A stretch of 21,143 nt of DNA from an uncultured Bacilli bacterium (GCA_944327425.1 CALVHJ010000011.1:1-21143); one strand, 5' to 3'; shown: positions 13,040 to 21,108, counted from the first letter of the stretch. Program-made: numbers and translations. Notes: generated from the sequence alone by a model not told the origin.

Positions 13040-14242
13040 ATGGAAAATTTAAAAAGAAAATATGCTAAATTTTTAATTGAAAGTTGTTTAGAGTTAGGAG
13101 TAAATGATAAACTTTTTATTATAGGTTCTAGTGTAATAAATGATTTTATAAATTTAGTTAAGGAAGAAGCTTTAAAATTGGGGATTCATGATATCGAGAC
13201 TTTAATTAGTGATCCTTTTAAGCAAAAAGAGTTGTATCTTACTAATTCTTATGAGGAATTGATAAAAAATCCGGCGTTTGATAAAACAAAATATAACGAG
13301 ATGGCTCAAGAAGGTTATGCTTTTCTTAATTTATCTTCACCAATTCCTGGTTTTTTTGAAGATGTTCTTAGTGATAAACTTATAAAGGTTAATACTTATC
13401 AATTGAAGAGCTTAGAAATATATAAAAACTATCAATTAAAAGGGCTTATTAAATGGAATATAGCAGCTGTTGCTAATAAATATTGGGCTAAAGATATTTT
13501 GGGTAGTGATGATGAGGATAAACTTTGGGATTATATTTTTGATATTTGTCTTATTAAAGATGATGATCCTAAGTTATCTTGGAAGAAGAAAATGGCTAAA
13601 CTTAAAAGAAGAGCTATATATTTAAATGATTTAAAAATAGATAAACTTATTTATCATAATAGTTTAGGTACTAATTTAGAAATAGGTTTACCAGAAAGTT
13701 ATTTATTTCAAAGTGCTTTGGAAGGAAATTTAGTAAATATGCCTACAGAAGAAGTGTTTACATCACCTGATAGAAGACGAGTTAATGGAATAGTTTATGC
13801 ATCAAAACCACTTTTATATAATGGCAATATGATTGAAGATTTTTGGTTAAAATTTAGAGATGGTAAAATAGTTAGTTATGGTGCTTCAAAAGGAAAGCAA
13901 ATACTAGAAGGTATTATTAATACCGATTTAGGAGCTAAATATTTAGGGGAAGTTGCTTTAGTTGATTATAATAGCCCTATTTCTTTAACGAAAGTATTAT
14001 TTAAAAATACTTTATATGATGAGAATGCTAGTTCTCATTTAGCTATAGGTGAAGGTTTTCCAGAATGTATTAGAGATGGTTTAGAAGCAACAAAGGAAGA
14101 ATTAAAGGAAAAAGGATTAAATTTTTCTCATGAGCATGTTGATTTTTTTATCGGAACTAGTGATTTAGAAGTTAAAGCAGTATTGCAAAATGGAAGCGAA
14201 ATAGTTATAATGGAAGAAGGAAATTTTAGGGAGGAATTATAA
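13040..14242 (+). CDS. M29-family metallo-aminopeptidase (AmpS-like)
   Basis: This 400-aa enzyme removes N-terminal amino acids from peptides in the cytoplasm using two metal ions. Family M29 (AmpS/AmpT/PepS) is recognised from its C-terminal catalytic half: 'NMPTEEVFTSPD' (233-244, ligand Glu), 'LGEVALV' (302-308, Glu304), 'SSHLAIGEGF' (331-340, His333) and 'HEHVDFFIGTSDLEV' (364-378, His366 and Asp368). All expected ligands appear intact and the length is normal (about 410). AAAGG precedes the ATG. Its TAA stop overlaps the tyrS ATG as TAATG, so the two are co-translated. The pairing with tyrS may only reflect housekeeping expression. Confidence 0.92.
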   Translation: MENLKRKYAKFLIESCLELGVNDKLFIIGSSVINDFINLVKEEALKLGIHDIETLISDPFKQKELYLTNSYEELIKNPAFDKTKYNEMAQEGYAFLNLSSPIPGFFEDVLSDKLIKVNTYQLKSLEIYKNYQLKGLIKWNIAAVANKYWAKDILGSDDEDKLWDYIFDICLIKDDDPKLSWKKKMAKLKRRAIYLNDLKIDKLIYHNSLGTNLEIGLPESYLFQSALEGNLVNMPTEEVFTSPDRRRVNGIVYASKPLLYNGNMIEDFWLKFRDGKIVSYGASKGKQILEGIINTDLGAKYLGEVALVDYNSPISLTKVLFKNTLYDENASSHLAIGEGFPECIRDGLEATKEELKEKGLNFSHEHVDFFIGTSDLEVKAVLQNGSEIVIMEEGNFREEL

Positions 14243-15471
14243 TGAATTTATATGATGATTTAAAATGGCGAGGATTATTAAAAGATATATCAAGTCCAAA
14301 AATAGAAGAATTATTAAATAAAGGAGGAATAACTTTTTATATTGGAACTGATCCAACAGGTGATTCTCTTCATATTGGTCATTTTTCTTCTTTTTTGATA
14401 GCAAGTAGATTAAAACAAGCTGGTCATAATCCAATTTTGCTTATTGGGGGAGCTACAGGTCAAATAGGGGATCCCAAACCAACTGCGGAAAGAGCTATGA
14501 TAACCAAAGAAGAAGTGGCTTGCAATGTCGAAGCTTTAACAAAACAGGTAAAAAAAGTATTTGGTTTTGAAGTTGTTAATAACTGGGATTGGAGTAAAGA
14601 TATTAATTTTATTGATTATTTAAGAGATTATGGTAAATATTTTAGTGTTAATTATATGCTTGATAAAGATATAATTAAAAGAAGACTTGAGGCAGGTATT
14701 ACTTATACAGAGTTTTCCTATATGATTATGCAGTCATTAGATTTTTTATGGTTATATGAAAATAAAGGCGTTACTATGCAAGTGGCTGGTCAAGATCAGT
14801 GGGGAAATATTACCGCGGGTATTGATCTTATTCGTAAGAAAACGGGTAAGGAAGCTTATGGATTTACTATGCCTTTAATTACGAAAAAAGATGGGACTAA
14901 ATTTGGTAAGAGTGAAGGTAATGCTATATGGCTTGATATAAATAAGATTAGTAGTTATGAAATGTATCAGTTCTTTATTAATACAGAAGATGAGATGGTT
15001 ATCGATTATTTAAAAAAATTAACCTTTTTAACTAAAGAAGAAATTTTAAAAATAGAGGCGATTCATAAGGAAAAGCCGGAGCAAAGAGTAGCTCATAAAC
15101 GTTTAGCAGAAGAAGTTATTACTTTTTTGCATGGACATGAAGAGTATTTAAAGGCAGTTAGAATTAGTGAGTCTTTGTTTAGTGAAAAAGTTAAGAATTT
15201 AAGTAGTGAAGAAGTTATGACTTCTTTAAAAGGCGTTCCAAGTGTAGAAGTTAGTTTAGATAAGACAATCGTTGACATGCTTGTCGATAGTAAAATTGTG
15301 GCAAGTAAAAGAGAAGCAAGAGAATTTGTTTTAGCTGGAGCGATAAGTATTAATAATCAAAAAATAACGGATTTAGAATATGTAGTTAGTGATGAAGATA
15401 CTATAGATAATAAAGTTTTGATTATTAAAAGAGGAAAAAAGAATTATTATTTGGGCATAGTTAATAAATGA
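14242..15471 (+). CDS. tyrS: Tyrosyl-tRNA synthetase
   Basis: This class I synthetase charges tRNA-Tyr. The HIGH motif is intact (44-47, in GTDPTGDSLHIGHF). The tyrosine- and tRNA-binding block GQDQWGNITAGIDLIRK (183-199) is present, the KMSKS loop reads KFGKS (220-224), and an S4 RNA-binding domain lies at about 340-405. The length of 409 aa is typical of the bacterial TyrRS group with an S4 tail. It starts by TAATG overlap with the aminopeptidase, with GGAGG upstream. No T-box leader precedes it, so tRNA-sensing control common for Firmicutes tyrS is absent here. Stop is TGA, and a strong terminator follows. Confidence 0.97.
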   Translation: MNLYDDLKWRGLLKDISSPKIEELLNKGGITFYIGTDPTGDSLHIGHFSSFLIASRLKQAGHNPILLIGGATGQIGDPKPTAERAMITKEEVACNVEALTKQVKKVFGFEVVNNWDWSKDINFIDYLRDYGKYFSVNYMLDKDIIKRRLEAGITYTEFSYMIMQSLDFLWLYENKGVTMQVAGQDQWGNITAGIDLIRKKTGKEAYGFTMPLITKKDGTKFGKSEGNAIWLDINKISSYEMYQFFINTEDEMVIDYLKKLTFLTKEEILKIEAIHKEKPEQRVAHKRLAEEVITFLHGHEEYLKAVRISESLFSEKVKNLSSEEVMTSLKGVPSVEVSLDKTIVDMLVDSKIVASKREAREFVLAGAISINNQKITDLEYVVSDEDTIDNKVLIIKRGKKNYYLGIVNK

Positions 15472-15476
15472 TATTA

Positions 15477-15507
15477 AAACTGGGTTTTTGACCAGTTTCT
15501 TTTTTTT
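15477..15507 (+). terminator. Intrinsic terminator after tyrS
   Basis: AAACTGG, 8-nt loop, CCAGTTT (15477-15483/15492-15498) is followed by C and eight T. Confidence 0.88.
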
Positions 15508-15543
15508 ATTTGGCATATGATAAGTTAGAAAGAGTGGTAATTT

Positions 15544-15774
15544 ATGAATAATAATATGTATCGGCCCCCTAGAGTTCCAAGACCAAATGAAAATAATGAT
15601 CGATTTTTCTTTTTTCCATTTTTAACAGGAGCGTTAGTAGGGGGAGCTGCGGTAGGATTAACAAGACCAAGACCAATTTATAATGTGGCACCGCAACCAC
15701 CTTATTATGGACCAAGACCTCCATATTCTTATTATTCGTATGGTGGTTATGTACCAGGACCATATGGTTATTAA
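15544..15774 (+). CDS. Small Pro/Tyr/Gly-rich protein with one hydrophobic segment
   Basis: This 76-aa protein has an Asn/Pro/Arg-rich start, a hydrophobic, Gly-rich segment (about 21-39, FFFFPF then GALVGGAAVGL) and a C-terminal tail dominated by Pro, Tyr and Gly (PPYYGPRPPYSYYSYGGYV). The composition resembles small spore-coat or envelope proteins, but no family is certain. An AGAGTGG site precedes the ATG. Its own terminator follows directly. It is a real gene by frame, ribosome site and bounded terminators. Confidence 0.65.
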   Translation: MNNNMYRPPRVPRPNENNDRFFFFPFLTGALVGGAAVGLTRPRPIYNVAPQPPYYGPRPPYSYYSYGGYVPGPYGY

Positions 15775-15795
15775 GCATATTTCGATATGCTTTTT
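15774..15795 (+). terminator. Intrinsic terminator of the small Pro/Tyr-rich gene
   Basis: AGCATAT, TTCG tetraloop, ATATGCT (15774-15780/15785-15791) with five T. The stem begins on the last base of the stop codon. Confidence 0.8.
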
Positions 15796-15819
15796 GTATG
15801 TAAAAATAATTAATTAGTA

Positions 15820-15848
15820 TTGAAATAATTTAGGGAATGTGATTAAAT
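15820..15848 (+). promoter_or_regulatory. Probable promoter of the two anchored-protein genes
   Basis: TTGAAA (15820-15825), 17 bp, TTAAAT (15843-15848). AGAGG follows before the ATG at 15866. The leader would be about 11 nt. Confidence 0.5.
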
Positions 15849-15865
15849 AAAATAGAGGTTAAAAT

Positions 15866-16741
15866 ATGAAGAAGGTATTGGTAATTATAATTGTTTTACT
15901 CTCTTTGGGAGTTATTGGCTATGGAATTTATTATGTGGCTACTCATGATTTTAGTGTTAATCGTAATAGTGATGAAAAAAAGAATGTGGAATTAAATGAA
16001 GGAATGATAGAAGTAAATAAAGAAGATAGTATTAAATTAATAGGTACTAAAGAAGTTAATGGTTCTTTTATTCAAGAATATGAAATAATTATTAATGGGA
16101 TAACAAAAAGGCTAGAAATAGAATTTTTATATCGAGATAATAGTGATTTAATGTTACAGTCTTTAACAGGGGAGTTTAGTGGTTCGACACTATATGCTTA
16201 TTATGAATATTATGGATTAGATGGTGAGGTAAATGAAGCAGTTTATCAAGATGGGCATCCTTATGATATAAATATGATTAATAGTAGTTTTAATGAAGAA
16301 AATTTTGATTTTATTAAGGGAGAAGATGAAAAAAGTTATTTAGTTATTCATACTAATATTTATAGTGATGGATCAGGAGAAGAAGATAAATTATATATTT
16401 TAAATGAAACCCTAGAATTTGTTTCTAATGATTTAGTAGATTATGAAGGTAATAGTGATACTTTGGGATTTACGATTATGTCTACTTATACAAGTTATAC
16501 TTTAGATGAATATCCTTGGTATAGTGATACTTTTAATGCTTGTAGTGTACCAGCAAATTGTTATATAAATGTAAAAATAGAAGATAATAAAATATATTAT
16601 TTAGTACCAGTTTTAAGTGATAAGAAAACAGATAATGTTTTAGAAGAAAGAGTATATACAATTAGTGATAGTAAATTAGAATATGAGGTTATAAAAAGAT
16701 ATAATATAATAGAAATAAAGGGAATAATGGGTGAAGAGTAA
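15866..16741 (+). CDS. Anchored extracytoplasmic protein, unknown function
   Basis: This 291-aa protein has basic MKK, one hydrophobic helix (about 4-25) and then a polar ectodomain rich in Asp, Glu, Asn, Tyr and Ser. No lipobox and no clear signal-peptidase site are seen, so it is probably an uncleaved anchor. Two Cys in 'ACSVPANC' (about 226-233) may form a disulfide. No enzyme motif is recognised. Its TAA overlaps the next ATG as TAATG, so both products are made together and may interact. Confidence 0.68.
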   Translation: MKKVLVIIIVLLSLGVIGYGIYYVATHDFSVNRNSDEKKNVELNEGMIEVNKEDSIKLIGTKEVNGSFIQEYEIIINGITKRLEIEFLYRDNSDLMLQSLTGEFSGSTLYAYYEYYGLDGEVNEAVYQDGHPYDINMINSSFNEENFDFIKGEDEKSYLVIHTNIYSDGSGEEDKLYILNETLEFVSNDLVDYEGNSDTLGFTIMSTYTSYTLDEYPWYSDTFNACSVPANCYINVKIEDNKIYYLVPVLSDKKTDNVLEERVYTISDSKLEYEVIKRYNIIEIKGIMGEE

Positions 16742-17520
16742 TGAAGAATGTAGAAAGATATATTTATTGGGTTATAATATTAATATTAGTGGTTGTTATT
16801 ATTTGTGGAATTGTTTATATAGTTAATAAAAATAATAATGAAGAAATTAATAATAGTAATAACAATAATAGTGAAGAAGAAGTAGAACCACCTGAAGAGG
16901 AAGAAACATTAACAGATACAGAATTAAGAGGATATTTAAGATATGTTCCAAGAGATATAATGAATGAAGAACAAAATGTTTATGTTACACCGACAAATTT
17001 AGATAATATGAATATTAGTTATGTTTTAGGTGGGGTCTTAGATTATGCTCGTAATTATACTAATTTGCAAATAGGTGCTGATTCTCAAGATGAATTATAT
17101 TTTAGTGCAACAGATATAAACAGATTAATGTTAAGATTATATAATATGGAAATTAATGATCTTATTGAAAGTGATAGAATAGCTGTAGCAGAGTTTAGTG
17201 GGAAAGTATATTATTATTATAATAATTTATTTAGATTAACAGGGGAAAGTACTTATGAAGGAAGACATTTAAGTGTAGTAGATGATTATGAAATTACAGA
17301 TGAAGAATTAGTGATTTATGAATACGCGGCAGAAGCATTAATTTTAGAAGAAGAAATAGTAATAAGTGATTATTATAAAGATAGTGAAGTTACAATAAGT
17401 GATATAAAAACAGATTTAGATAGTTATATGGAAGAGCATAAGGAAGAATATACTAGGTATAAGCATACATATAAAGTTAATCGTTATGGATATTATTGGT
17501 ATAGTACGGAGGTTATTTAA
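16741..17520 (+). CDS. Anchored extracytoplasmic protein, unknown function (partner of upstream gene)
   Basis: This 259-aa protein has a single N-terminal hydrophobic helix (about 8-28), then an Asn run and an acidic Glu/Pro stretch (30-57) that acts as a flexible stalk, then an acidic, Tyr-rich ectodomain ending in 'YGYYWYSTEVI'. The ectodomain resembles no family I can name. It shares its general plan (anchor, acidic ectodomain, Tyr richness) with the preceding protein but no obvious sequence identity. It is translationally coupled to it by TAATG. No terminator is obvious after the stop; the SOS box of the dinD remnant begins 12 nt on. Confidence 0.68.
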   Translation: MKNVERYIYWVIILILVVVIICGIVYIVNKNNNEEINNSNNNNSEEEVEPPEEEETLTDTELRGYLRYVPRDIMNEEQNVYVTPTNLDNMNISYVLGGVLDYARNYTNLQIGADSQDELYFSATDINRLMLRLYNMEINDLIESDRIAVAEFSGKVYYYYNNLFRLTGESTYEGRHLSVVDDYEITDEELVIYEYAAEALILEEEIVISDYYKDSEVTISDIKTDLDSYMEEHKEEYTRYKHTYKVNRYGYYWYSTEVI

Positions 17521-17532
17521 ATATTAATATAG

Positions 17533-17562
17533 CGAATATTCGTTCTTGATTTATTGTATAAT
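17533..17562 (+). promoter_or_regulatory. LexA (DinR) SOS box and -10 of the dinD remnant
   Basis: 17533-17546 reads CGAATATTCGTTCT against the Gram-positive SOS consensus CGAACRNRYGTTYC: 11 of 14 positions fit. TATAAT lies 10 nt further (17557-17562), so LexA bound here would cover the -35 zone and repress. An AGGTGG ribosome site follows at 17576-17581. Confidence 0.65.
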
Positions 17563-17584
17563 GTATGTAGAAAGTAGGTGGGTT

Positions 17585-18359
17585 ATGGAGATGCAAAAAT
17601 ATCAAGAAAAAATATTTGAAGATATTAGATATGTTAACATGGAAGGAGTTGAATACTAGGAAGCCAAGAGAGCTAATGAAATGGTAATATTCAAGAACAC
17701 TTTACCGACGTCGGGAAGGTGTTAACTGTTGGTAATGATGCCAAGATGGAAGTTGAAGATTATCATTTGACATGTTATGCATGTTATTTGATTGTTCAAA
17801 ATGGAGATCCTAGAAAAGATGTAATTGCTCTTGGGCAAAGTTATTTTGCTGTGCAAACAAAGAAGATGGAACTTACTGAATAAAAATATTCTAAATTAGA
17901 TGAAAATCAAAGACGTCTTTATATAAGAATGAATGTTAGAAATAAAAATTTGTATTTATTCGAAACTGCTAAAAATGCTTGTGTTAAAAATTATGGTAAG
18001 TTTAATAATTACAGTTATAAAGGTTGTATAATGGAGAAATTGCTAAAGATATCGCAAAAAGAAAAGGTATAAATGAAAGAGATGGTATTTTAGATTATAT
18101 GGGGAGTGAAGAGTTAGGAGCTAATTTATTTCGGATTACTCAAACTGATGCTAAACTAAAAAGAGATAAAATTAATATTGAAAATGATGCATATGGTACT
18201 CATTATCATGTTGGAGCTGCTATAAGAAAGACTATAGAGGATTTAGGTGGTACTATGCCTGAGAAATTACCCACTCCTGATGTTTCTATTCAAGAGTTAG
18301 AACAAGAAGAATTAAATATAATTAATGGTAGTAGTGTTTATGTATATGTAAAGATGTAG
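17585..18359 (+). pseudogene. dinD: dinD (DNA-damage-inducible protein D) pseudogene
   Basis: Three frames together encode a DinD homolog. Frame 1 from ATG 17585: 'FEDIRYVNMEGVEY' then TAG at 17657. Frame 2 from about 17686: 'EHFTDVGKVLTVGNDAK', 'CYACYLIVQNGDPRKDVIAL', then TAA at 17881 and 'DENQRRLYIR'. Frame 3 from 18024: 'LYNGEIAKDIAKRKG', 'LDYMGSEELGANLFR', 'LGGTMPEKLPTPDVSIQELE'. These match E. coli DinD blocks in order. About 25 codons are missing after 'EY', one frameshift lies near 17684, and a single T is lost at 18023-18025 (GGTTTGTAT became GGTTGTAT). The TAG stands where DinD has Trp. No full protein can be made. The SOS promoter is still visible. DinD modulates RecA in other bacteria; here it is in decay. 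Confidence 0.9.
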
Positions 18360-18389
18360 CAAGTGCCTTCTATACACTTGCTTTTATTT
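18358..18389 (+). terminator. Intrinsic terminator after the dinD remnant
   Basis: AGCAAGTG, 9-nt loop, CACTTGCT (18358-18365/18375-18382) followed by TTTATTT. The stem begins within the TAG stop. Confidence 0.8.
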
Positions 18390-18419
18390 GTGGTAAAATA
18401 CTTAAGAGAGGTCGATTTT

Positions 18420-18878
18420 ATGTTAAAGGATATCGTTCATTATTTGATTCTAAATAATATTAGTATATCTACGATGGAGTCTTGTACTGGTGGGTTACTG
18501 GCAAGTTTAATAACAGATATAAGTGATGCTAGTACAATTATAAAGTTTAGTGCTGTTACTTATAGTACAGAATATAAAATTAAAATGGGTGTTAGTAAAG
18601 AGGTAATTGATAAATACAGTGTTTATAGTGAAGAAGTTGCTATAGAAATGGCTAAAACTATTAGTAGATATACAAATAGTGATTTAGGAGTCGGTATTAC
18701 GGGTAAGCTTACAAGTAATATAGATGAAGAAAAAAGTGTAGATTTATGTATTTTTGATAACAGAGTTGATAAGGTTTACACAAGACATGTAAATATTACA
18801 AAATTAACTCGTAAAGAAAATAAATTAGAAGTTATTGAAGCTTTTATAGATCTCTTTAATTCGACAATTAAAGCATAG
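18420..18878 (+). CDS. CinA C-terminal domain protein (PncC-like nicotinamide-nucleotide amidohydrolase)
   Basis: This 152-aa stand-alone CinA-C domain belongs to the enzyme family that deamidates nicotinamide mononucleotide to nicotinate mononucleotide in pyridine-nucleotide recycling. The catalytic ESCTGG motif is intact (20-25), followed by 'AVTYSTEYKIKMGVSKEVI', 'YSVYSEEVAIEMAK' and 'GVGITGKLTSN', which replaces the usual 'GIAGPGG'. I chose ATG 18420 with GAGAGG upstream; the frame's earlier ATG at 18363 lies in the preceding terminator. Normal length is about 160. The altered GITGKL loop means activity should be tested. Confidence 0.85.
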   Translation: MLKDIVHYLILNNISISTMESCTGGLLASLITDISDASTIIKFSAVTYSTEYKIKMGVSKEVIDKYSVYSEEVAIEMAKTISRYTNSDLGVGITGKLTSNIDEEKSVDLCIFDNRVDKVYTRHVNITKLTRKENKLEVIEAFIDLFNSTIKA

Positions 18879-18910
18879 GTTTTGTGTTATAGTTAAAATG
18901 GTGATAAAAT

Positions 18911-19084
18911 ATGAAAGTAAAAATATTTGATGAATCTCATGAAAAAGATTTAGAAGCTCAAGTAAATAGGTTTTTAAATGAATTATCAGGAGAAGTTGTT
19001 GATATTAAATTTAGTACAGCTATTTCGGTTTTTGGAGAGGATCAAATATATTGCTTTACAGCGATGATAATTTATATTAGTTAG
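18911..19084 (+). CDS. Cse60-like small protein
   Basis: This 57-aa protein reads MKVKIFDESHEKDLEAQVN..., then 'VVDIKFSTAIS', 'DQIYCFTAMIIY' and a stop. This matches the Cse60 (sporulation protein) family of Bacilli, which opens VKLFDESHEKDLE and ends IYCFSAL-IY. In Bacillus subtilis cse60 is a small SigE-controlled gene of unknown biochemical role. It is predicted soluble, alpha/beta. GGTGAT precedes the ATG. It ends 15 nt before the flippase gene, so the two are probably cotranscribed. The organism need not sporulate; such proteins persist in non-sporulating relatives. Confidence 0.75.
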   Translation: MKVKIFDESHEKDLEAQVNRFLNELSGEVVDIKFSTAISVFGEDQIYCFTAMIIYIS

Positions 19085-19099
19085 ACAAGGAGTGTTTTA

Positions 19100-20746
19100 A
19101 TGAAAAAAAATTCATTTATTGAAGGGACAATTATTGCAACTTTTTGTATTGTAATTGTAAAAATATTAGGTATGTTATATGTTATACCTTTTTATGCAAT
19201 AGTTGGTTCAGCAGGAGCAGCTTTATATGCTTATGCTTATAATATATATGGATTATTTTTAGAAATAGCAACAGCAGGTATTCCTAATGCGGTAAGTAAA
19301 ATTATAAATGAATATAATACTTTAGGAAGGCAAGAAGCTAAAATTAGAACTTTTAATATTGGGAAAAAGTTACTTAGTTTTATAGCCGTAGCAGCTTTTA
19401 TTATTCTATTTGTTTTTGCTCCACAAATAGCCGAGTTAATTATTGGTGATATGACGGGAGGAAATACGATAGAAGATGTTACTTTTGTTATTAGATGTGT
19501 TTCTTTTGCTTTACTAGTTTTTCCTTTTTTGAGTGTATCTAGAGGTTTTTTTCAAGGTCATAATATCATATATGTTTCTAGTGTATCACAAGTAATTGAA
19601 CAAGTGGCTAGAGTGGCAGTTATAATTGGGGGTAGTTATATTGCTCTTAAATGGCTTAATCTTGATATTACGACGGCTGTTGGGGTGGCTGTTTTTGGGG
19701 CTTTTGTTGGAGGATTATTTGCTTTATTTTATGTTTATGGAAAACTTAAAAGGAATAAACATGAATTGTATTTAGATCAGGATTTTAAAGAAAAAGATGA
19801 AGTTACTAACAAAGAAATAATAAAAAAAATAATTAAATATGCTATTCCGATAGTTATAGTAAGCATTGCTTTTACAATATATAACAATGTTGATATGATA
19901 TTAATACTTAGAACAATGGATTATTTAGGAGTGGATGCTAAGGAAGTAGAATTTATTGCTACAGGTATTTCTACATGGGCTCCGAAAATAAGTATTGTTG
20001 TTACGTCGATGGCTTTAGGATTATCTGCTAGTTTAATTCCTAATATGGTTGAAGCTTATACATTAAAAAAATATGATGAAGTTAATCGGAAGTTTAATAA
20101 ATCAATGCAAATAATACTCTTTATATCGCTGCCGATGTGTGTAGGTATTAGTTTACTTGCGGGAAGTATTTGGACAGTTTTTTATGAGTATAGCACTATA
20201 GGTACGAATATTTTAGCAGTTGCTATATTTGCTCCATTATTTTCTAATTTATATACTGTTGCTAATCATACCTTACAAAGTATGAATAAGTTTAAGATGG
20301 TTTATATTAGTTCTATTAGTGGTATACTGGTTAATGCCATTTTAGATGTCCCTTTTATGCTTTTGTTTGATTATTTAGGTATTCCAGCTTACTTTGGAGC
20401 ATCAGTAGCTACTATTTTAGGTTTTGCATCAACTGTTGTTATTGCTACTGTTTATTTAAAGAAAGAGTATCATTTTAAATTCGATGATACTAAGAAAACT
20501 TTAAGCAAAATAATTGTGCCTTTAATTACAATGATTGTTGTTGTAATACTTATGAAATTATTTATTCCTATAGATTATAATAGTAGACTTGCTTGTATAA
20601 TTTATATAGCGGTTATTGCTAGTGTGGGAGCCTTAGTATATTTTATTGTTTCTCATAAAATGGGATTAATAGACGAAATATTAGGTGATAATTATATGCA
20701 AAAATTAAAAAATAAATTATTTAAAATAAAAAAGAGGTCTAATTAG
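19100..20746 (+). CDS. murJ: Lipid II flippase-type transporter, MurJ(YtgP)/SpoVB family
   Basis: This 548-aa polytopic membrane protein of the MVF/polysaccharide-export superfamily has about 14 hydrophobic helices. The opening, GTIIATFCIVIVKILGMLYV then IPFYAIVG and AGAALYAYAYNIYGLFLEIA, closely follows the YtgP/MurJ type of Bacilli, which moves the peptidoglycan precursor lipid II to the outer face. 'GIPNAVSKI' in helix 2, 'SVSRGFFQGH' (about 146-155) and a charged mid-loop around 215-240 are also typical. GGAG precedes the ATG. SpoVB-like paralogs exist in the same family, so murJ rather than another member is a judgement from sequence feel. Confidence 0.8.
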   Translation: MKKNSFIEGTIIATFCIVIVKILGMLYVIPFYAIVGSAGAALYAYAYNIYGLFLEIATAGIPNAVSKIINEYNTLGRQEAKIRTFNIGKKLLSFIAVAAFIILFVFAPQIAELIIGDMTGGNTIEDVTFVIRCVSFALLVFPFLSVSRGFFQGHNIIYVSSVSQVIEQVARVAVIIGGSYIALKWLNLDITTAVGVAVFGAFVGGLFALFYVYGKLKRNKHELYLDQDFKEKDEVTNKEIIKKIIKYAIPIVIVSIAFTIYNNVDMILILRTMDYLGVDAKEVEFIATGISTWAPKISIVVTSMALGLSASLIPNMVEAYTLKKYDEVNRKFNKSMQIILFISLPMCVGISLLAGSIWTVFYEYSTIGTNILAVAIFAPLFSNLYTVANHTLQSMNKFKMVYISSISGILVNAILDVPFMLLFDYLGIPAYFGASVATILGFASTVVIATVYLKKEYHFKFDDTKKTLSKIIVPLITMIVVVILMKLFIPIDYNSRLACIIYIAVIASVGALVYFIVSHKMGLIDEILGDNYMQKLKNKLFKIKKRSN

Positions 20747-20749
20747 ACC
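20728..20749 (-). terminator. Palindromic terminator at convergent gene ends
   Basis: GGTCTAATTAGACC (20736-20749) is a perfect palindrome that folds as a short hairpin. On the minus strand it is followed by TCTTTTTT, so it ends the coiled-coil gene. It also contains the stops of both convergent genes (TAG 20744-20746 plus strand; TAA 20745-20743 minus strand), which overlap by 4 nt (20743-20746). Confidence 0.6.
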
Positions 20750-21081
20750 ATATACATGTTGGTTGTTGTATCTATTTCTTCAGTCGGATATAAACTCATA
20801 CTTTCTAGTTTTGATACCCGAGCATCGAGGCGGTTAATTTGTCTTTCAATTTTGGATAAACGGGATTCAATATCACTGAAATCATAATTAACCATGGAGT
20901 TTAGGTTAGGGTTCATGTTAGTTTGGGCATTATAATTCATGTTGGCAGTGGGTCCAGCATAAAAACTGGTTTGAGACTGAGTAGTAAATGGAGTGTTAAC
21001 CATGTTCATGTTAGGTGTGGGAATGTTGGTTTGATTAAAATATCCTGCTTCACTAAAAAAAGCATTACGATCTTTTTTCAT
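20743..21081 (-). CDS. Small Asn-rich protein with C-terminal coiled coil
   Basis: This 112-aa protein opens MKKDRNAFFSEAGYF, continues with a disordered Asn/Thr/Pro/Met-rich region (about 18-65) and then a coiled coil with heptads, DIESRLSKIERQINRLDARVSKLE (about 70-93), and a short acidic tail. No membrane segment. I chose ATG 21081 because AGAAAGGAAC is correctly spaced for it; a GTG at 21087 lies too close to the site. It probably oligomerises through the coil. Composition hints at a spore-coat-like or envelope-associated role, but I cannot name a family. Confidence 0.62.
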   Translation of the reverse strand: MKKDRNAFFSEAGYFNQTNIPTPNMNMVNTPFTTQSQTSFYAGPTANMNYNAQTNMNPNLNSMVNYDFSDIESRLSKIERQINRLDARVSKLESMSLYPTEEIDTTTNMYMV

Positions 21082-21102
21082 ATACACGTTCCTTTCTCTT
21101 TT

Positions 21103-21108
21103 ATTATA
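21103..21108 (-). promoter_or_regulatory. Candidate -10 of the coiled-coil protein gene
   Basis: Minus-strand TATAAT (21108-21103) is about 21 nt before the ATG at 21081; the -35 position (21131-21126, ATCACT) is poor. Confidence 0.4.

Noticed and set aside
14080..14241. T-box or other tRNA-sensing leader before tyrS
   Set aside because: The start overlaps the upstream coding sequence, leaving no room for a leader.
15569..15778. 69-aa minus-strand frame opposite the Pro/Tyr-rich gene
   Set aside because: The plus-strand gene has a ribosome site and terminator; the reverse frame has neither.
18024..18359. Possible independent 111-aa gene with TTG start
   Set aside because: It is the C-terminal third of the dinD remnant in a shifted frame; no ribosome site, and the frame joins the upstream part if one T is restored.
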